From JAWLBY01 sp041687455 (GTDB taxonomy: Bacteria; Pseudomonadota; Gammaproteobacteria; Xanthomonadales; Xanthomonadaceae): a stretch of DNA of 64,000 nucleotides. The DNA lies in assembly GCA_041687455.1 (NCBI GenBank), contig JAWLBY010000017.1, positions 26,579-90,578 on the forward strand. The letters run 5' to 3'. Position numbers and translations under genes: made by a program. Shown one piece after another: positions 1-6,798 of this stretch. How positions within the stretch are numbered: the first letter of the stretch is position 1; each line of letters starts with the position of its first letter. Under the pieces are notes generated by a model, which had not been told where the DNA came from, ran no database searches, and saw only the letters and a program-made list of their open reading frames with translations.

Positions 1-321
1 CATGATGTGCAGCGTGTTGGCGCTGAACAGTGCATCGAAACGCCGCGTCGGCCAGACGCCGTCGACGTCGAGCGCTATCGGGGCCGGCGTGTTCGGCAGC
101 GCTGCGTCGTCGAGCCAGGCAACGATGCCGGGCAGGCGCTCGGCGAGATCCGAACACTGCCAGTGCAGCCACGGCAGCGCGGCAGCGAAATGCACCGCGT
201 GCTCGCCGGTGCCGCTACCGATCTCGAGCACGTTGCGGCGATCGGCGAAATGCTGCCGCAACACCGCGAGGATCGGCTCGCGGTTGCGCGAGGTTGCCGG
301 CGCATGGGGTTTGCCGCTCAT
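1..321 (-). CDS. DUF938 family SAM-dependent methyltransferase (5' part; gene runs off the left edge)
   Basis: The first 107 codons are present, starting at ATG 321 on the minus strand; the C-terminus lies outside the window. The visible protein begins MSGKPHAPATSRNREPI and contains the methyltransferase motif I stretch LEIGSGTGEHAVHFA, the glycine-rich loop that binds S-adenosylmethionine. The opening (xAPATxRNxEPI) and motif I are characteristic of the DUF938 family, whose substrate is not known to me. It is transcribed away from the diguanylate cyclase gene, with only 36 bp between the two start codons, so the two promoters must be very compact or one start is misplaced. The family call is firm; the biological role is open. 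Confidence 0.82.
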   Translation of the reverse strand, partial: MSGKPHAPATSRNREPILAVLRQHFADRRNVLEIGSGTGEHAVHFAAALPWLHWQCSDLAERLPGIVAWLDDAALPNTPAPIALDVDGVWPTRRFDALFSANTLHIM

Positions 322-357
322 GAGTGTCAAGCGTGCCTGCTGATTGCGGCCGCTGCA

Positions 358-1881
358 ATGCCGGATCTCGTCGCGGTTGATACATTGCGCCCAGCCGACG
401 CCAAGGAGCAGCCGATCACCACCCCGCCGGACCGACCGCCCGTACTGCGCGCGCTGCTCGCGCAGGCAGTGTTGCTCGGCCTGTGGCTGCTGGCGTTCCT
501 GTCCGCCCGGCTGCTCGAATACGCGCCGCATGCGAGCCTGTGGTTCCCGCCGGCAGCGGTAACGTTTGCCGGTTTTCTGGTGCTCGGCTGGCGCGCCCTG
601 CCCGCGTTGCTGCTCGGCTGCGCAGCGGCGACCATGATCACGGCGAGCGATGATGCGATCGTGCTGACCGCTGCGGGGCTGGTCGCCAGCGCACTCGTGT
701 TCGCCGCGACCCACTGTGCCTCGATCGGGCTGGTCGCCGTGCTGGTCCGGCATGCGTTGTTGCGTCCCGACGCGGCGCGCTCGCTGCTGCGTCCGGTCAC
801 CGCCTTCCTGCTCGGTGGCAGTGTCGGCGCCGTGCTCGCCGCCGCCGCTGGCGCCGTCGGGCTCGGCATGACCGGCATGATCGATCCCGGCGAAGTCGGC
901 GCGCTGATCGTGCCGTGGGCGATCGGCGACTACGCCGGACTGGTTTCGCTCGGTCCGTTGCTGGGCGTGCTGTTGCTGCACGTCTGCCAGCGACCGCCAC
1001 TGCCGCAGTCGGTCGGCCGTTTCGCCGGGCATGCGGCCCCCGGCGTCGCGGATACGCAGGCCTTCGCGAGCAAACTGGCGATCCTGCTAGGCGTCACTGC
1101 GCTGGTGCTGACCGCCGCCGCGCTGCTGCCGGGACAGCCGGCGATCGTGTTCACGCTGTTTCTTGCAATCATCGTGCAGACCTGGATCGTGCACACCCAG
1201 CGCACGCTGCAGGCCCTGTATTCGATCGCCGCGTTCTCGTTGCTGCTCGTCGTGCTGACCCCGGCGCTCGGCCTGGCCGAGCACGCGCTCGCGCTGCAGT
1301 TCGCGATGATCGCGCTGGCGGCCAACAGCTACTTCGGCATCGCCGTGCCCGATCTGTACGCCGACAATGCCAGGCTGCGGCGGCTGATGAGCCACGACCC
1401 GCTGACCGGCGCCTGGACGCGATCGTTCTTCATCGACGAGGCGCGCGCCGGACTGCAGCGTGCGATCGCGCACGGCGAACCGGCCGCACTGGTCATGATC
1501 GATCTCGACGAGCTGAAGCTGATCAACGACCTGCACGGTCACGCTGCCGGCGACCGTGCGCTGGCGTTGCTGGTCGAACGCTGCTCGATGGCGCTCGGCG
1601 AGCGGCAGATCATCGGCCGCCTCAGCGGCGACGAATTCTGCGTGTTCCTGCCCGGCGCCGACCGGCTCGCCGCGATGCGACAGGTCGCAGCGATGCGCGA
1701 AGCGCTGCAGTCGGTCCCGCCCGGCCGGCTGCCACATCCGCTGCAGGCCAGTTTCGGAATCGCCGTGCTGGAGCGGCATGACGACAGCTACGAATCGCTG
1801 CTGTCGCGCGCAGACCAGGCGATGTACGAAGCGAAGCACTCCGGCCGGCGCGACGCACCTCCGCGCGTGCCGCCACGGTGA
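358..1881 (+). CDS. MASE1-GGDEF membrane diguanylate cyclase
   Basis: Predicted to make cyclic di-GMP in response to a signal sensed in the membrane. The 507-residue protein has an N-terminal block of about eight hydrophobic helices (MASE1-like sensor, roughly residues 30-330), followed by a C-terminal GGDEF domain opening with DPLTGAWTR. The signature reads SGDEF, a substitution commonly found in active enzymes; the metal-binding MIDLDELKLIND stretch is intact. No RxxD inhibitory site is visible in its usual place ahead of the signature, so product inhibition may be absent. ATG 358 was chosen because earlier in-frame sequence overlaps the divergent methyltransferase gene; no good Shine-Dalgarno precedes it, so the start is uncertain. 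The window also encodes an EAL and an HD-GYP protein that could degrade the product. Confidence 0.88.
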   Translation: MPDLVAVDTLRPADAKEQPITTPPDRPPVLRALLAQAVLLGLWLLAFLSARLLEYAPHASLWFPPAAVTFAGFLVLGWRALPALLLGCAAATMITASDDAIVLTAAGLVASALVFAATHCASIGLVAVLVRHALLRPDAARSLLRPVTAFLLGGSVGAVLAAAAGAVGLGMTGMIDPGEVGALIVPWAIGDYAGLVSLGPLLGVLLLHVCQRPPLPQSVGRFAGHAAPGVADTQAFASKLAILLGVTALVLTAAALLPGQPAIVFTLFLAIIVQTWIVHTQRTLQALYSIAAFSLLLVVLTPALGLAEHALALQFAMIALAANSYFGIAVPDLYADNARLRRLMSHDPLTGAWTRSFFIDEARAGLQRAIAHGEPAALVMIDLDELKLINDLHGHAAGDRALALLVERCSMALGERQIIGRLSGDEFCVFLPGADRLAAMRQVAAMREALQSVPPGRLPHPLQASFGIAVLERHDDSYESLLSRADQAMYEAKHSGRRDAPPRVPPR

Positions 1882-1980
1882 CGCCGCGCTGACGCCGCCG
1901 TGATCGGTGCCTCTTGCGCTCGGCGCCAGCCGTGTTTCAATGGACGTGTCCGCCGGAGCGGGCCTGCCCAGGGGAGTGCG

Positions 1981-2472
1981 ATGTCCAGCGATTCGAAGGC
2001 CGCGAGCGGCCGCTTCGGTGCCATGCTGCGTGAGCTTGGCCAGAGCCTGGGCAGCCTGTTCGGCGGCAAGCCGGACGAGCAGCGCGTCATGACCATCGAA
2101 GTGTTGTTCGGCCTGCTCGGCTACCTCGCCAAGCTCGACAGCCTGCTGACCAGCCACGAGGCCGAATTCATCAACAACATGATGGACGACCTCAAGCTCG
2201 GCGTGACCGAACGGCAGATCGCGATGGATGCGCAACTTCGCGGACGCAACCGGCAGATCGATCCGACTGCCGAACTGGCCCGTTTCTGTGCCGTACACGG
2301 CCCGCGCTCGGACCCGGCCGATCAGTTGTACGACGCACTGCTGCGGCTGGCGGCGGCGGACGAGCGACTGCGGCCAAAGGAACGCCAGTTCCTCGAAACG
2401 GTCACGGTCGAACTCGGCTACTCGCCGCACGAACTCGACGAGCGACTGGCCGTCCTCGCAACCGGCGGCTGA
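1981..2472 (+). CDS. TerB-like / DjlA N-terminal domain protein
   Basis: A 163-residue soluble all-helical protein. Residues about 35-160 resemble the TerB (tellurite-resistance B) fold shared with the N-terminus of DjlA: a helix starting VLFGLLGYLAKLDSLLTSHE, then a second repeat with LLRLAAADERLRPKERQFLE. The acidic D/E-rich turns in both halves are typical of the metal-binding faces of this family. There is no J domain, so it is not DjlA itself. ATG 1981 is preceded by AGGGGAG at a proper distance. Function is unknown beyond the domain assignment; the stress-related small genes downstream make an envelope-stress role plausible but unproven. Confidence 0.75.
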   Translation: MSSDSKAASGRFGAMLRELGQSLGSLFGGKPDEQRVMTIEVLFGLLGYLAKLDSLLTSHEAEFINNMMDDLKLGVTERQIAMDAQLRGRNRQIDPTAELARFCAVHGPRSDPADQLYDALLRLAAADERLRPKERQFLETVTVELGYSPHELDERLAVLATGG

Positions 2473-2817
2473 ACACGACCGCTTCGGGACGGCGCGCTCG
2501 AAGCAGCCCGTACGCATCTGGCACTGGCAGCGTCGGCCCGCAAACGGCCGGTCCGGGCAAGTTGCGGTCGGCGTGCGTCGCGGCCTCGTGCAAGCTGCAA
2601 TAGATTCACTCGCCGATTCGCGCCTGCCATTCATCGAATCCGGTCGTGCTCGCGGCGCTGACGTCGTCGAGCCGGGTTGATCGCGCGCGCCGGCGCCGAT
2701 CGCGCCGATTCCAGGCCTGTCTCGCGCATCCGCTGCAACGGCAGCGCTAATTGGCACGGCTTCTGCTGAGCGAAGTGCGACCGATTCGGTCCACCGCCCC
2801 ATCCAGGAGACCGTCCC
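2473..2817. other. Intergenic stretch, about 345 bp
   Basis: Separates the TerB-like gene from the small envelope-stress cluster. I see no convincing coding sequence, RNA gene or repeat. The last bases contain AGGAGA, the ribosome binding site of the DUF1328 gene, and the region probably holds the promoter for the downstream cluster, although no clear -35/-10 pair stands out. Confidence 0.5.
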
Positions 2818-2988
2818 ATGTTAGGCCTGGCCATCACCTTTCTCGTCATCGCGCTGATCGCGGCCGTGCTCGGTTTCGGCGGAATCGCCGGCACCGCGAC
2901 CGGAATCGCCAAAGTGCTGTTCCTGATCTTCATCGTGCTGTTCCTCGTGTCGTTGATCTTCGGCGGCATCCGCAAGACCCGACCGTGA
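2818..2988 (+). CDS. DUF1328 family small membrane protein
   Basis: A 56-residue, strongly hydrophobic protein with two predicted membrane helices (MLGLAITFLVIALIAAVLG, then a second helix after the GIAGTATGIAK turn) and a basic C-terminus. The glycine-rich central turn and length match the DUF1328/YtjA family of small inner-membrane proteins. A strong AGGAGA ribosome binding site precedes ATG 2818. It opens a run of five or six short genes, each with its own strong Shine-Dalgarno; such sets are typical of envelope or osmotic stress regulons in proteobacteria. The biochemical function of the family is unknown. Confidence 0.85.
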   Translation: MLGLAITFLVIALIAAVLGFGGIAGTATGIAKVLFLIFIVLFLVSLIFGGIRKTRP

Positions 2989-3017
2989 ACCACGCATCGA
3001 CCGCAAAGGAGACTGCA

Positions 3018-3167
3018 ATGGAACGCATCCGCCACTCGTTGATCCTGCTCGCCCTGCTCGCCACCGCCACATTCGCGACCGGCTGCAACACGGTCGAAGG
3101 TGCGGGCCGCGATATCCAGGGCGCCGGCAAGGCGATCGAAGACACCGCCGAGGACGCTCGCCGCTGA
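3018..3167 (+). CDS. Entericidin-like small lipoprotein
   Basis: A 49-residue precursor with a type II signal peptide and a lipobox ending TFATGC, so the mature lipoprotein starts at Cys23. The short mature part, NTVEGAGRDIQGAGKAIEDTAED, is the characteristic entericidin A/B pattern of small amphipathic helix with repeated GxG(R/K)-I. In enteric bacteria entericidins are stationary-phase and osmotic-stress lipoproteins with a proposed toxin/antidote action on the membrane; whether that holds here is inferred. The ribosome binding site AAGGAGA lies just upstream. It sits between the DUF1328 gene and another lipoprotein gene. Confidence 0.88.
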   Translation: MERIRHSLILLALLATATFATGCNTVEGAGRDIQGAGKAIEDTAEDARR

Positions 3168-3219
3168 GCGACGGGCCGCCATGCCTGGAGCGTTGCGGCG
3201 ACCACAAGGAGACCGAACC

Positions 3220-3597
3220 ATGAACATCCGAACCCATTCCCTGCTTGCCACCGCCGTTGCGGCGATGTTCGTCCTGGCCGGCTGCGAGGAAACCCCGCGC
3301 GAAACCGCACAGGACGTCGCCGAGACGCGCCAGGAGCAGCGCGAGGAAGTCGCCGAGACGCGCCGGGATGTCGCGCAGAGCGTGCAGGAGGAGCGCCGCG
3401 AAACCACGGCCGCGGTCGCCGAGGGCCGGCAGGAGATCGCGCTGGCACAGGCCAAGGCCGATTACGAGATCGCGATGGAACGCTGCGACGCGCTCGAGGG
3501 CGCCGCGCAGGACCAGTGCGAGAGCCAGGCCGAGCAGCGCTACGACGTCGCCAGGGCCGAAGCCGAACGGCTGGCTGCCTACGAACGCGACGAGTGA
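3220..3597 (+). CDS. Small coiled-coil lipoprotein
   Basis: A 125-residue precursor with an N-terminal signal peptide and lipobox (FVLAGC), so it should be lipid-anchored. The mature chain is almost entirely charged helix, with repeats of ETRQEQREEVAETR type between residues 30 and 70, predicted to form a coiled coil. A later section holds two cysteines (RCDALEG and DQCESQ) that could form a disulfide. I do not recognise a named family. AAGGAGA precedes ATG 3220. Its position among entericidin, DUF3309 and DUF4398 genes points to an envelope-stress role. Confidence 0.72.
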   Translation: MNIRTHSLLATAVAAMFVLAGCEETPRETAQDVAETRQEQREEVAETRRDVAQSVQEERRETTAAVAEGRQEIALAQAKADYEIAMERCDALEGAAQDQCESQAEQRYDVARAEAERLAAYERDE

Positions 3598-3725
3598 TCC
3601 GGTAGCACCGGTACGGCGCTCCGGTCGCCCGTGCCGATGGCCGGGCCGACCGGCCACTGTCTGGCCCCGAAGCGGCCCCGGCCGTTGCCGCACCGGTGCA
3701 CGGCAATCTCAGGGAGGAGTCGATC

Positions 3726-3884
3726 ATGAGCCTCGGTACGATCCTGCTGATCATCCTGATCCTGCTGCTGGTCGGCGCATTGCCGGCCTGGCCGCACAGC
3801 CGCGGGTGGGGCTACGGCCCGTCCGGCATCGCCGGACTGCTGGTCGTGATCCTGTTGCTGCTGGTGCTGTTCCGCGGTTTCTGA
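3726..3884 (+). CDS. DUF3309 family small membrane protein
   Basis: A 52-residue protein with two hydrophobic helices flanking the motif ALPAWPHSRGWGYGPSG, which is the hallmark of DUF3309. The C-terminal helix ends LVLFRGF. A strong GGGAGGAG ribosome binding site precedes ATG 3726. Members are small inner-membrane proteins of unknown function, often found near general-stress genes. The family assignment is clear from the central motif. Confidence 0.88.
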   Translation: MSLGTILLIILILLLVGALPAWPHSRGWGYGPSGIAGLLVVILLLLVLFRGF

Positions 3885-3999
3885 TTCCGGAATCCGCGTG
3901 GCGTACACATCGTTCGAGCCGGGATCGGCGGCCTGCGGCGTTCCTGTCGAAGGCCGGGATCGACCGTCACGATCGACGGCTCGACAACGGAGGTCTGCA

Positions 4000-4371
4000 A
4001 TGCTCACCAAGTGTTTTCCCACCATCGTGCTCGCCGCCCTGCTGGCGGCGCCGCTGTCCGCCGAGGCGGGACGCAGCGAAGCACGGACCGCGCTGACCCG
4101 CGCCAGCAGCGGAGTTGCCGCCGCCGAGCGCGCCGGCGCGCCGGAGCAGGCCAGCGTCGAACTCGGGCTGGCCCGCGACCAGTTGATGCTGGCCGCACGG
4201 GCCTGCGAACGACGCGACTGGAATGTCTGCGAACGCGCCGCGCATCGGGCGCACGCGGACGCCCGACTGGCCGAGGCACGGACCCGGCAACTGCGCGCCG
4301 AGGCCGCCACTGGCTCGATCGAGGCGGCGGTCGACACGCTGCGGGCGGAACTGGCCCGCCAAGGAGACTGA
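4000..4371 (+). CDS. DUF4398-like periplasmic protein
   Basis: A 123-residue protein with a cleavable signal peptide (cleavage likely after SAEA) followed by a helical mature part rich in alanine and arginine. It resembles DUF4398, a short helical hairpin domain often found just before OmpA domains; here it is separate and lies two bases upstream of an OmpA-family gene that carries a similar domain itself. A GGAGG site precedes ATG 4000. Two cysteines (RACERRDWNVCERA) may form a disulfide. It is probably a periplasmic partner of the OmpA protein downstream. Confidence 0.7.
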   Translation: MLTKCFPTIVLAALLAAPLSAEAGRSEARTALTRASSGVAAAERAGAPEQASVELGLARDQLMLAARACERRDWNVCERAAHRAHADARLAEARTRQLRAEAATGSIEAAVDTLRAELARQGD

Positions 4372-4373
4372 CC

Positions 4374-5396
4374 ATGAACCGTTGGGCCACCCCATCCGCG
4401 CTGCTGGCCGCCGCGCTCGTCGCCGGCTGTGCCAGCACCCCGACCATTCGCCCGGAAGTGCTCGCGCTGCAGAACGACCTGCAACGGCTGCGCAGCGATC
4501 CGCGGATCTCTCAGAACGCGGCGGTCGAGCTGCGCGACGCCGAACTGGCGGTCAACGTGATCGTCGCCGAGCGGCGCCGGATGCGCCCGGCCGACTTCGA
4601 TCAGAGCCTCTATCTGGCCGGCCGGCTGATCGACATCGCCGAAGCCGAAGGCCTGGCCCGACATGCCACGCTGCGTGGACGCGAACTCGATCGCGAACGC
4701 GAACGGCTGCTGGTCGACGCCCGTGCGCAGGAAGCCGCGATCGCCCGCCGCCAGGCCGATGATGCCCGCCGGCGCGCCGAAGACGCACGGCTTTCGACCG
4801 AACTGGCACGCAGCGAAACCGAGGCAGCGATGCGCCGGACCGAGGAGGCGCGGCTGGCCGCCGAGCGCGAACGACTGCTGGCCGAGCAGGGCCTGCGCGA
4901 GGCCGAGCTGGCGCGCTCGGATGCCGAACGCGCGCGCGCCGAAGCCGACGCGGCGCGGCGGTCGATGCAGCAGATGCAGACCGAACTGGCCGACCTGCAG
5001 GCGCGACAGACCGAGCGCGGCCTGGTCGTGACGATCAGCGACGTGCTGTTCGAGGTCGATCGTGCCGAGCTGAAGCCCGGCTCGCTGCGACAGCTCGACA
5101 AGCTGATCGCTGCGATGCGCGAGCGTCCCGACTTCAACCTGGTCATCGAGGGCCACACCGACTCGACCGGCAGCTCGTCCTACAACCAGGCGCTGTCGGA
5201 ACGCCGAGCCGACGCGGTTCGCGGCTATCTGGCCCGCAACGGCATCGATCCGTCGCGGCTGCGTGCGGTCGGGCTCGGCCAGGACTATCCGGTTGCCAGC
5301 AATGCGGATGCCTCGGGCCGGCAGCAGAACCGCCGTGTCGAGATCGTGATCCAGGACAGCAGCGGCACCCGCCTCGGCGCCACCGAACGCGACTGA
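4374..5396 (+). CDS. OmpA-family lipoprotein with DUF4398-like domain and long coiled coil
   Basis: A 340-residue outer-membrane lipoprotein expected to tether the envelope to peptidoglycan. Residues 1-20 are a signal peptide with lipobox LVAGC. Residues 25-100 look like DUF4398. Residues about 100-215 form a long, highly charged coiled coil (RRRAEDARL-like repeats). Residues about 220-330 are a canonical OmpA C-terminal domain with FNLVIEGHTDSTGSSSYN, LSERRADAVRGYL and QQNRRVEIVI. The ribosome binding site AAGGAGA lies at the stop of the previous gene, so the two are co-transcribed. A GC-rich hairpin follows directly after the stop codon. Confidence 0.9.
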   Translation: MNRWATPSALLAAALVAGCASTPTIRPEVLALQNDLQRLRSDPRISQNAAVELRDAELAVNVIVAERRRMRPADFDQSLYLAGRLIDIAEAEGLARHATLRGRELDRERERLLVDARAQEAAIARRQADDARRRAEDARLSTELARSETEAAMRRTEEARLAAERERLLAEQGLREAELARSDAERARAEADAARRSMQQMQTELADLQARQTERGLVVTISDVLFEVDRAELKPGSLRQLDKLIAAMRERPDFNLVIEGHTDSTGSSSYNQALSERRADAVRGYLARNGIDPSRLRAVGLGQDYPVASNADASGRQQNRRVEIVIQDSSGTRLGATERD

Positions 5397-5401
5397 GCCG
5401 C

Positions 5402-5425
5402 ACCGGGCCGGACCGCCGGCCCGGT
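5402..5425. terminator. GC-rich hairpin after the OmpA gene
   Basis: Perfect 10-bp stem ACCGGGCCGG / CCGGCCCGGT with a four-base loop, starting five bases after the OmpA stop codon. There is no T-tract, so it could act as a weak terminator or an mRNA-stabilising hairpin between the OmpA gene and the CopD-like gene. Confidence 0.5.
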
Positions 5426-5433
5426 CGTCACCC

Positions 5434-5916
5434 ATGCTGCTGCTCGCCAAAGCCATTCACATCGCCGCCGTCGCGCTCTGGTTCGGCGGCCTGTTTCTGC
5501 TGCCGCGGCTGTTGGCGTCGCGCGCCCGCGCGGACGGCCCGGACGCCGATCGCTATTTCATCCCGGTCGCGCGGCGCCTGTATTTCCATCTGATGACGCC
5601 GGCCGCCGTGCTGGCCGTCACGCTCGGCGGCGGCCTGGTCGCGGTGACCCCGGTCGGGGCCTGGCTGCCGGCCAAGCTGCTGCTGGTGGCCGTCGCGCTG
5701 GCGCTGCACGCCTATTTCGGGCTCGCCCTGTTCGACCTGTCGAACGGACGCAGCCGCCACCGTCCGCTGACGTTCTCGTTGCTCGGCTGGCTACCGCTGC
5801 TGCTGGCCACCGGCATCATCGTGCTGACCGCAGCCAAGCCGGTCACGATCGCACCACTCGATGCCGAGACGCGCCGCGCACCGCTGCACGCGCCGCTGGC
5901 GCCGGGGCTGCGCTGA
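5434..5916 (+). CDS. CopD / HemJ-like four-helix membrane protein
   Basis: A 160-residue integral membrane protein with four predicted helices. It opens LLLAKAIHIAAVALWFGGLFLLPRLL, the pattern shared by CopD-family proteins and HemJ protoporphyrinogen oxidase (conserved His, W/F-xGL and LPRL). It lies next to, and convergent with, the cytochrome c oxidase cluster, so a role in haem supply or copper delivery for oxidase assembly would fit. It is shorter at the C-terminus than typical HemJ in conserved features, so I leave the choice between HemJ-like and CopD-like open. Confidence 0.7.
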   Translation: MLLLAKAIHIAAVALWFGGLFLLPRLLASRARADGPDADRYFIPVARRLYFHLMTPAAVLAVTLGGGLVAVTPVGAWLPAKLLLVAVALALHAYFGLALFDLSNGRSRHRPLTFSLLGWLPLLLATGIIVLTAAKPVTIAPLDAETRRAPLHAPLAPGLR

Positions 5917-5929
5917 CGACGTCGACCGA

Positions 5930-6454
5930 TCAGCGCCCGGGCGGAACGTCGTCGCCGACGTCGGTGTCCTGCTCGTGTTCGAACGCGCCGATCGAATGAC
6001 CGAACGTCAGAGTGCCGCCGAGCCAGCCGGTCACTGCGACCACCGCGCCCATCGCCAGCGACAGCAGCCAGCCCCACGGCCAGACCGCGCCGACCGGGTC
6101 GTCCCAGCGCAGCCGCAGGTTGGCGGCGGCGATCGCCAGCAGCACGATCGCCGACAGCATGTGGCTCCAGCCGGACACATGGCTGCGGACGCGCCGCATC
6201 GTCGCGAAATCGATCGCTCCGACCAGCGCCGCGAGCAGTCCCATCGCGAGCCCGACCAGCAGCAGCCACAGCGACACCCTGGCCCAGAACGGATCGGCGC
6301 TGAAACGCAGCATCAGATCGCTCGGCCAGACCAGCATCAGCAGCGCGATCGGAAACACCACCAGCATCGGGTGGATCGGATGCCGCAGCACATGCACCGT
6401 GCTCGGCACGATGTGCTGCTGCGCAATCCGCTGCTCGCGATCGCTCAGCGGCAT
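5930..6454 (-). CDS. DUF2231 membrane protein
   Basis: A 174-residue protein with four hydrophobic helices. The motif HPIHPMLVVFPIALL near residue 25 is the signature of DUF2231, found in small cytochrome-associated or haem-binding membrane proteins. The acidic C-terminal tail (EHEQDTDVGDD) is probably cytoplasmic. It is the last gene of the minus-strand oxidase cluster and overlaps the preceding small gene by 10 bp, so translation is coupled. It converges on the CopD-like gene with a 13-bp gap. A role in oxidase function or assembly is inferred from the neighbourhood only. Confidence 0.82.
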   Translation of the reverse strand: MPLSDREQRIAQQHIVPSTVHVLRHPIHPMLVVFPIALLMLVWPSDLMLRFSADPFWARVSLWLLLVGLAMGLLAALVGAIDFATMRRVRSHVSGWSHMLSAIVLLAIAAANLRLRWDDPVGAVWPWGWLLSLAMGAVVAVTGWLGGTLTFGHSIGAFEHEQDTDVGDDVPPGR

Positions 6455-6798
6455 GGCGGCACCAGCAGCATCGGCAGCGCGGTCAGCACGATCGCGATCA
6501 GCGCCAGCCCGCCGAGCAGCGCGCTGAGCCTGGCCAGGAAGCGGCGCCGCTGACCATGCGGCGGGGTCTCCGGCCGGCGCGCGCGATCGAACCCGGCGAG
6601 CGTGATCGCGAGCGCCACCAGCAGCGCGAGCACCGTCGTCGTCGCCAGCCAGAGCAGCACTGCGGTCGTCGAGTAGCCGCGCGCACAGGCCAGCCCGACG
6701 CCGGCATACACGAGCAGGAAGTGAATTGCCCACACGATCATCGCGGCGACCGCCGCGAGCAACGGAAAGTGCTGCACGAAGCGAATCAGCGGTCGCAT
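6445..6798 (-). CDS. Small membrane protein of the cytochrome oxidase cluster
   Basis: A 117-residue protein with three predicted membrane helices (residues about 12-35, 45-68 and 88-112). Its ATG overlaps the stop codon of the fused subunit I/III gene in an ATGA arrangement, so it belongs to the oxidase operon. No subunit-IV motif is obvious to me, although size and position match the small accessory subunit seen in caa3-type oxidase operons. Several histidines near the start (VQHFPLLAAVAAMIVWAIHF) are in the membrane region. Confidence 0.72.
   Translation of the reverse strand: MRPLIRFVQHFPLLAAVAAMIVWAIHFLLVYAGVGLACARGYSTTAVLLWLATTTVLALLVALAITLAGFDRARRPETPPHGQRRRFLARLSALLGGLALIAIVLTALPMLLVPPCR

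Noticed and set aside
7..357. Upstream extension of the GGDEF protein to position 7
   Set aside because: It lies entirely across the divergent DUF938 gene, has arginine-rich nonsense composition and no membrane sequence.
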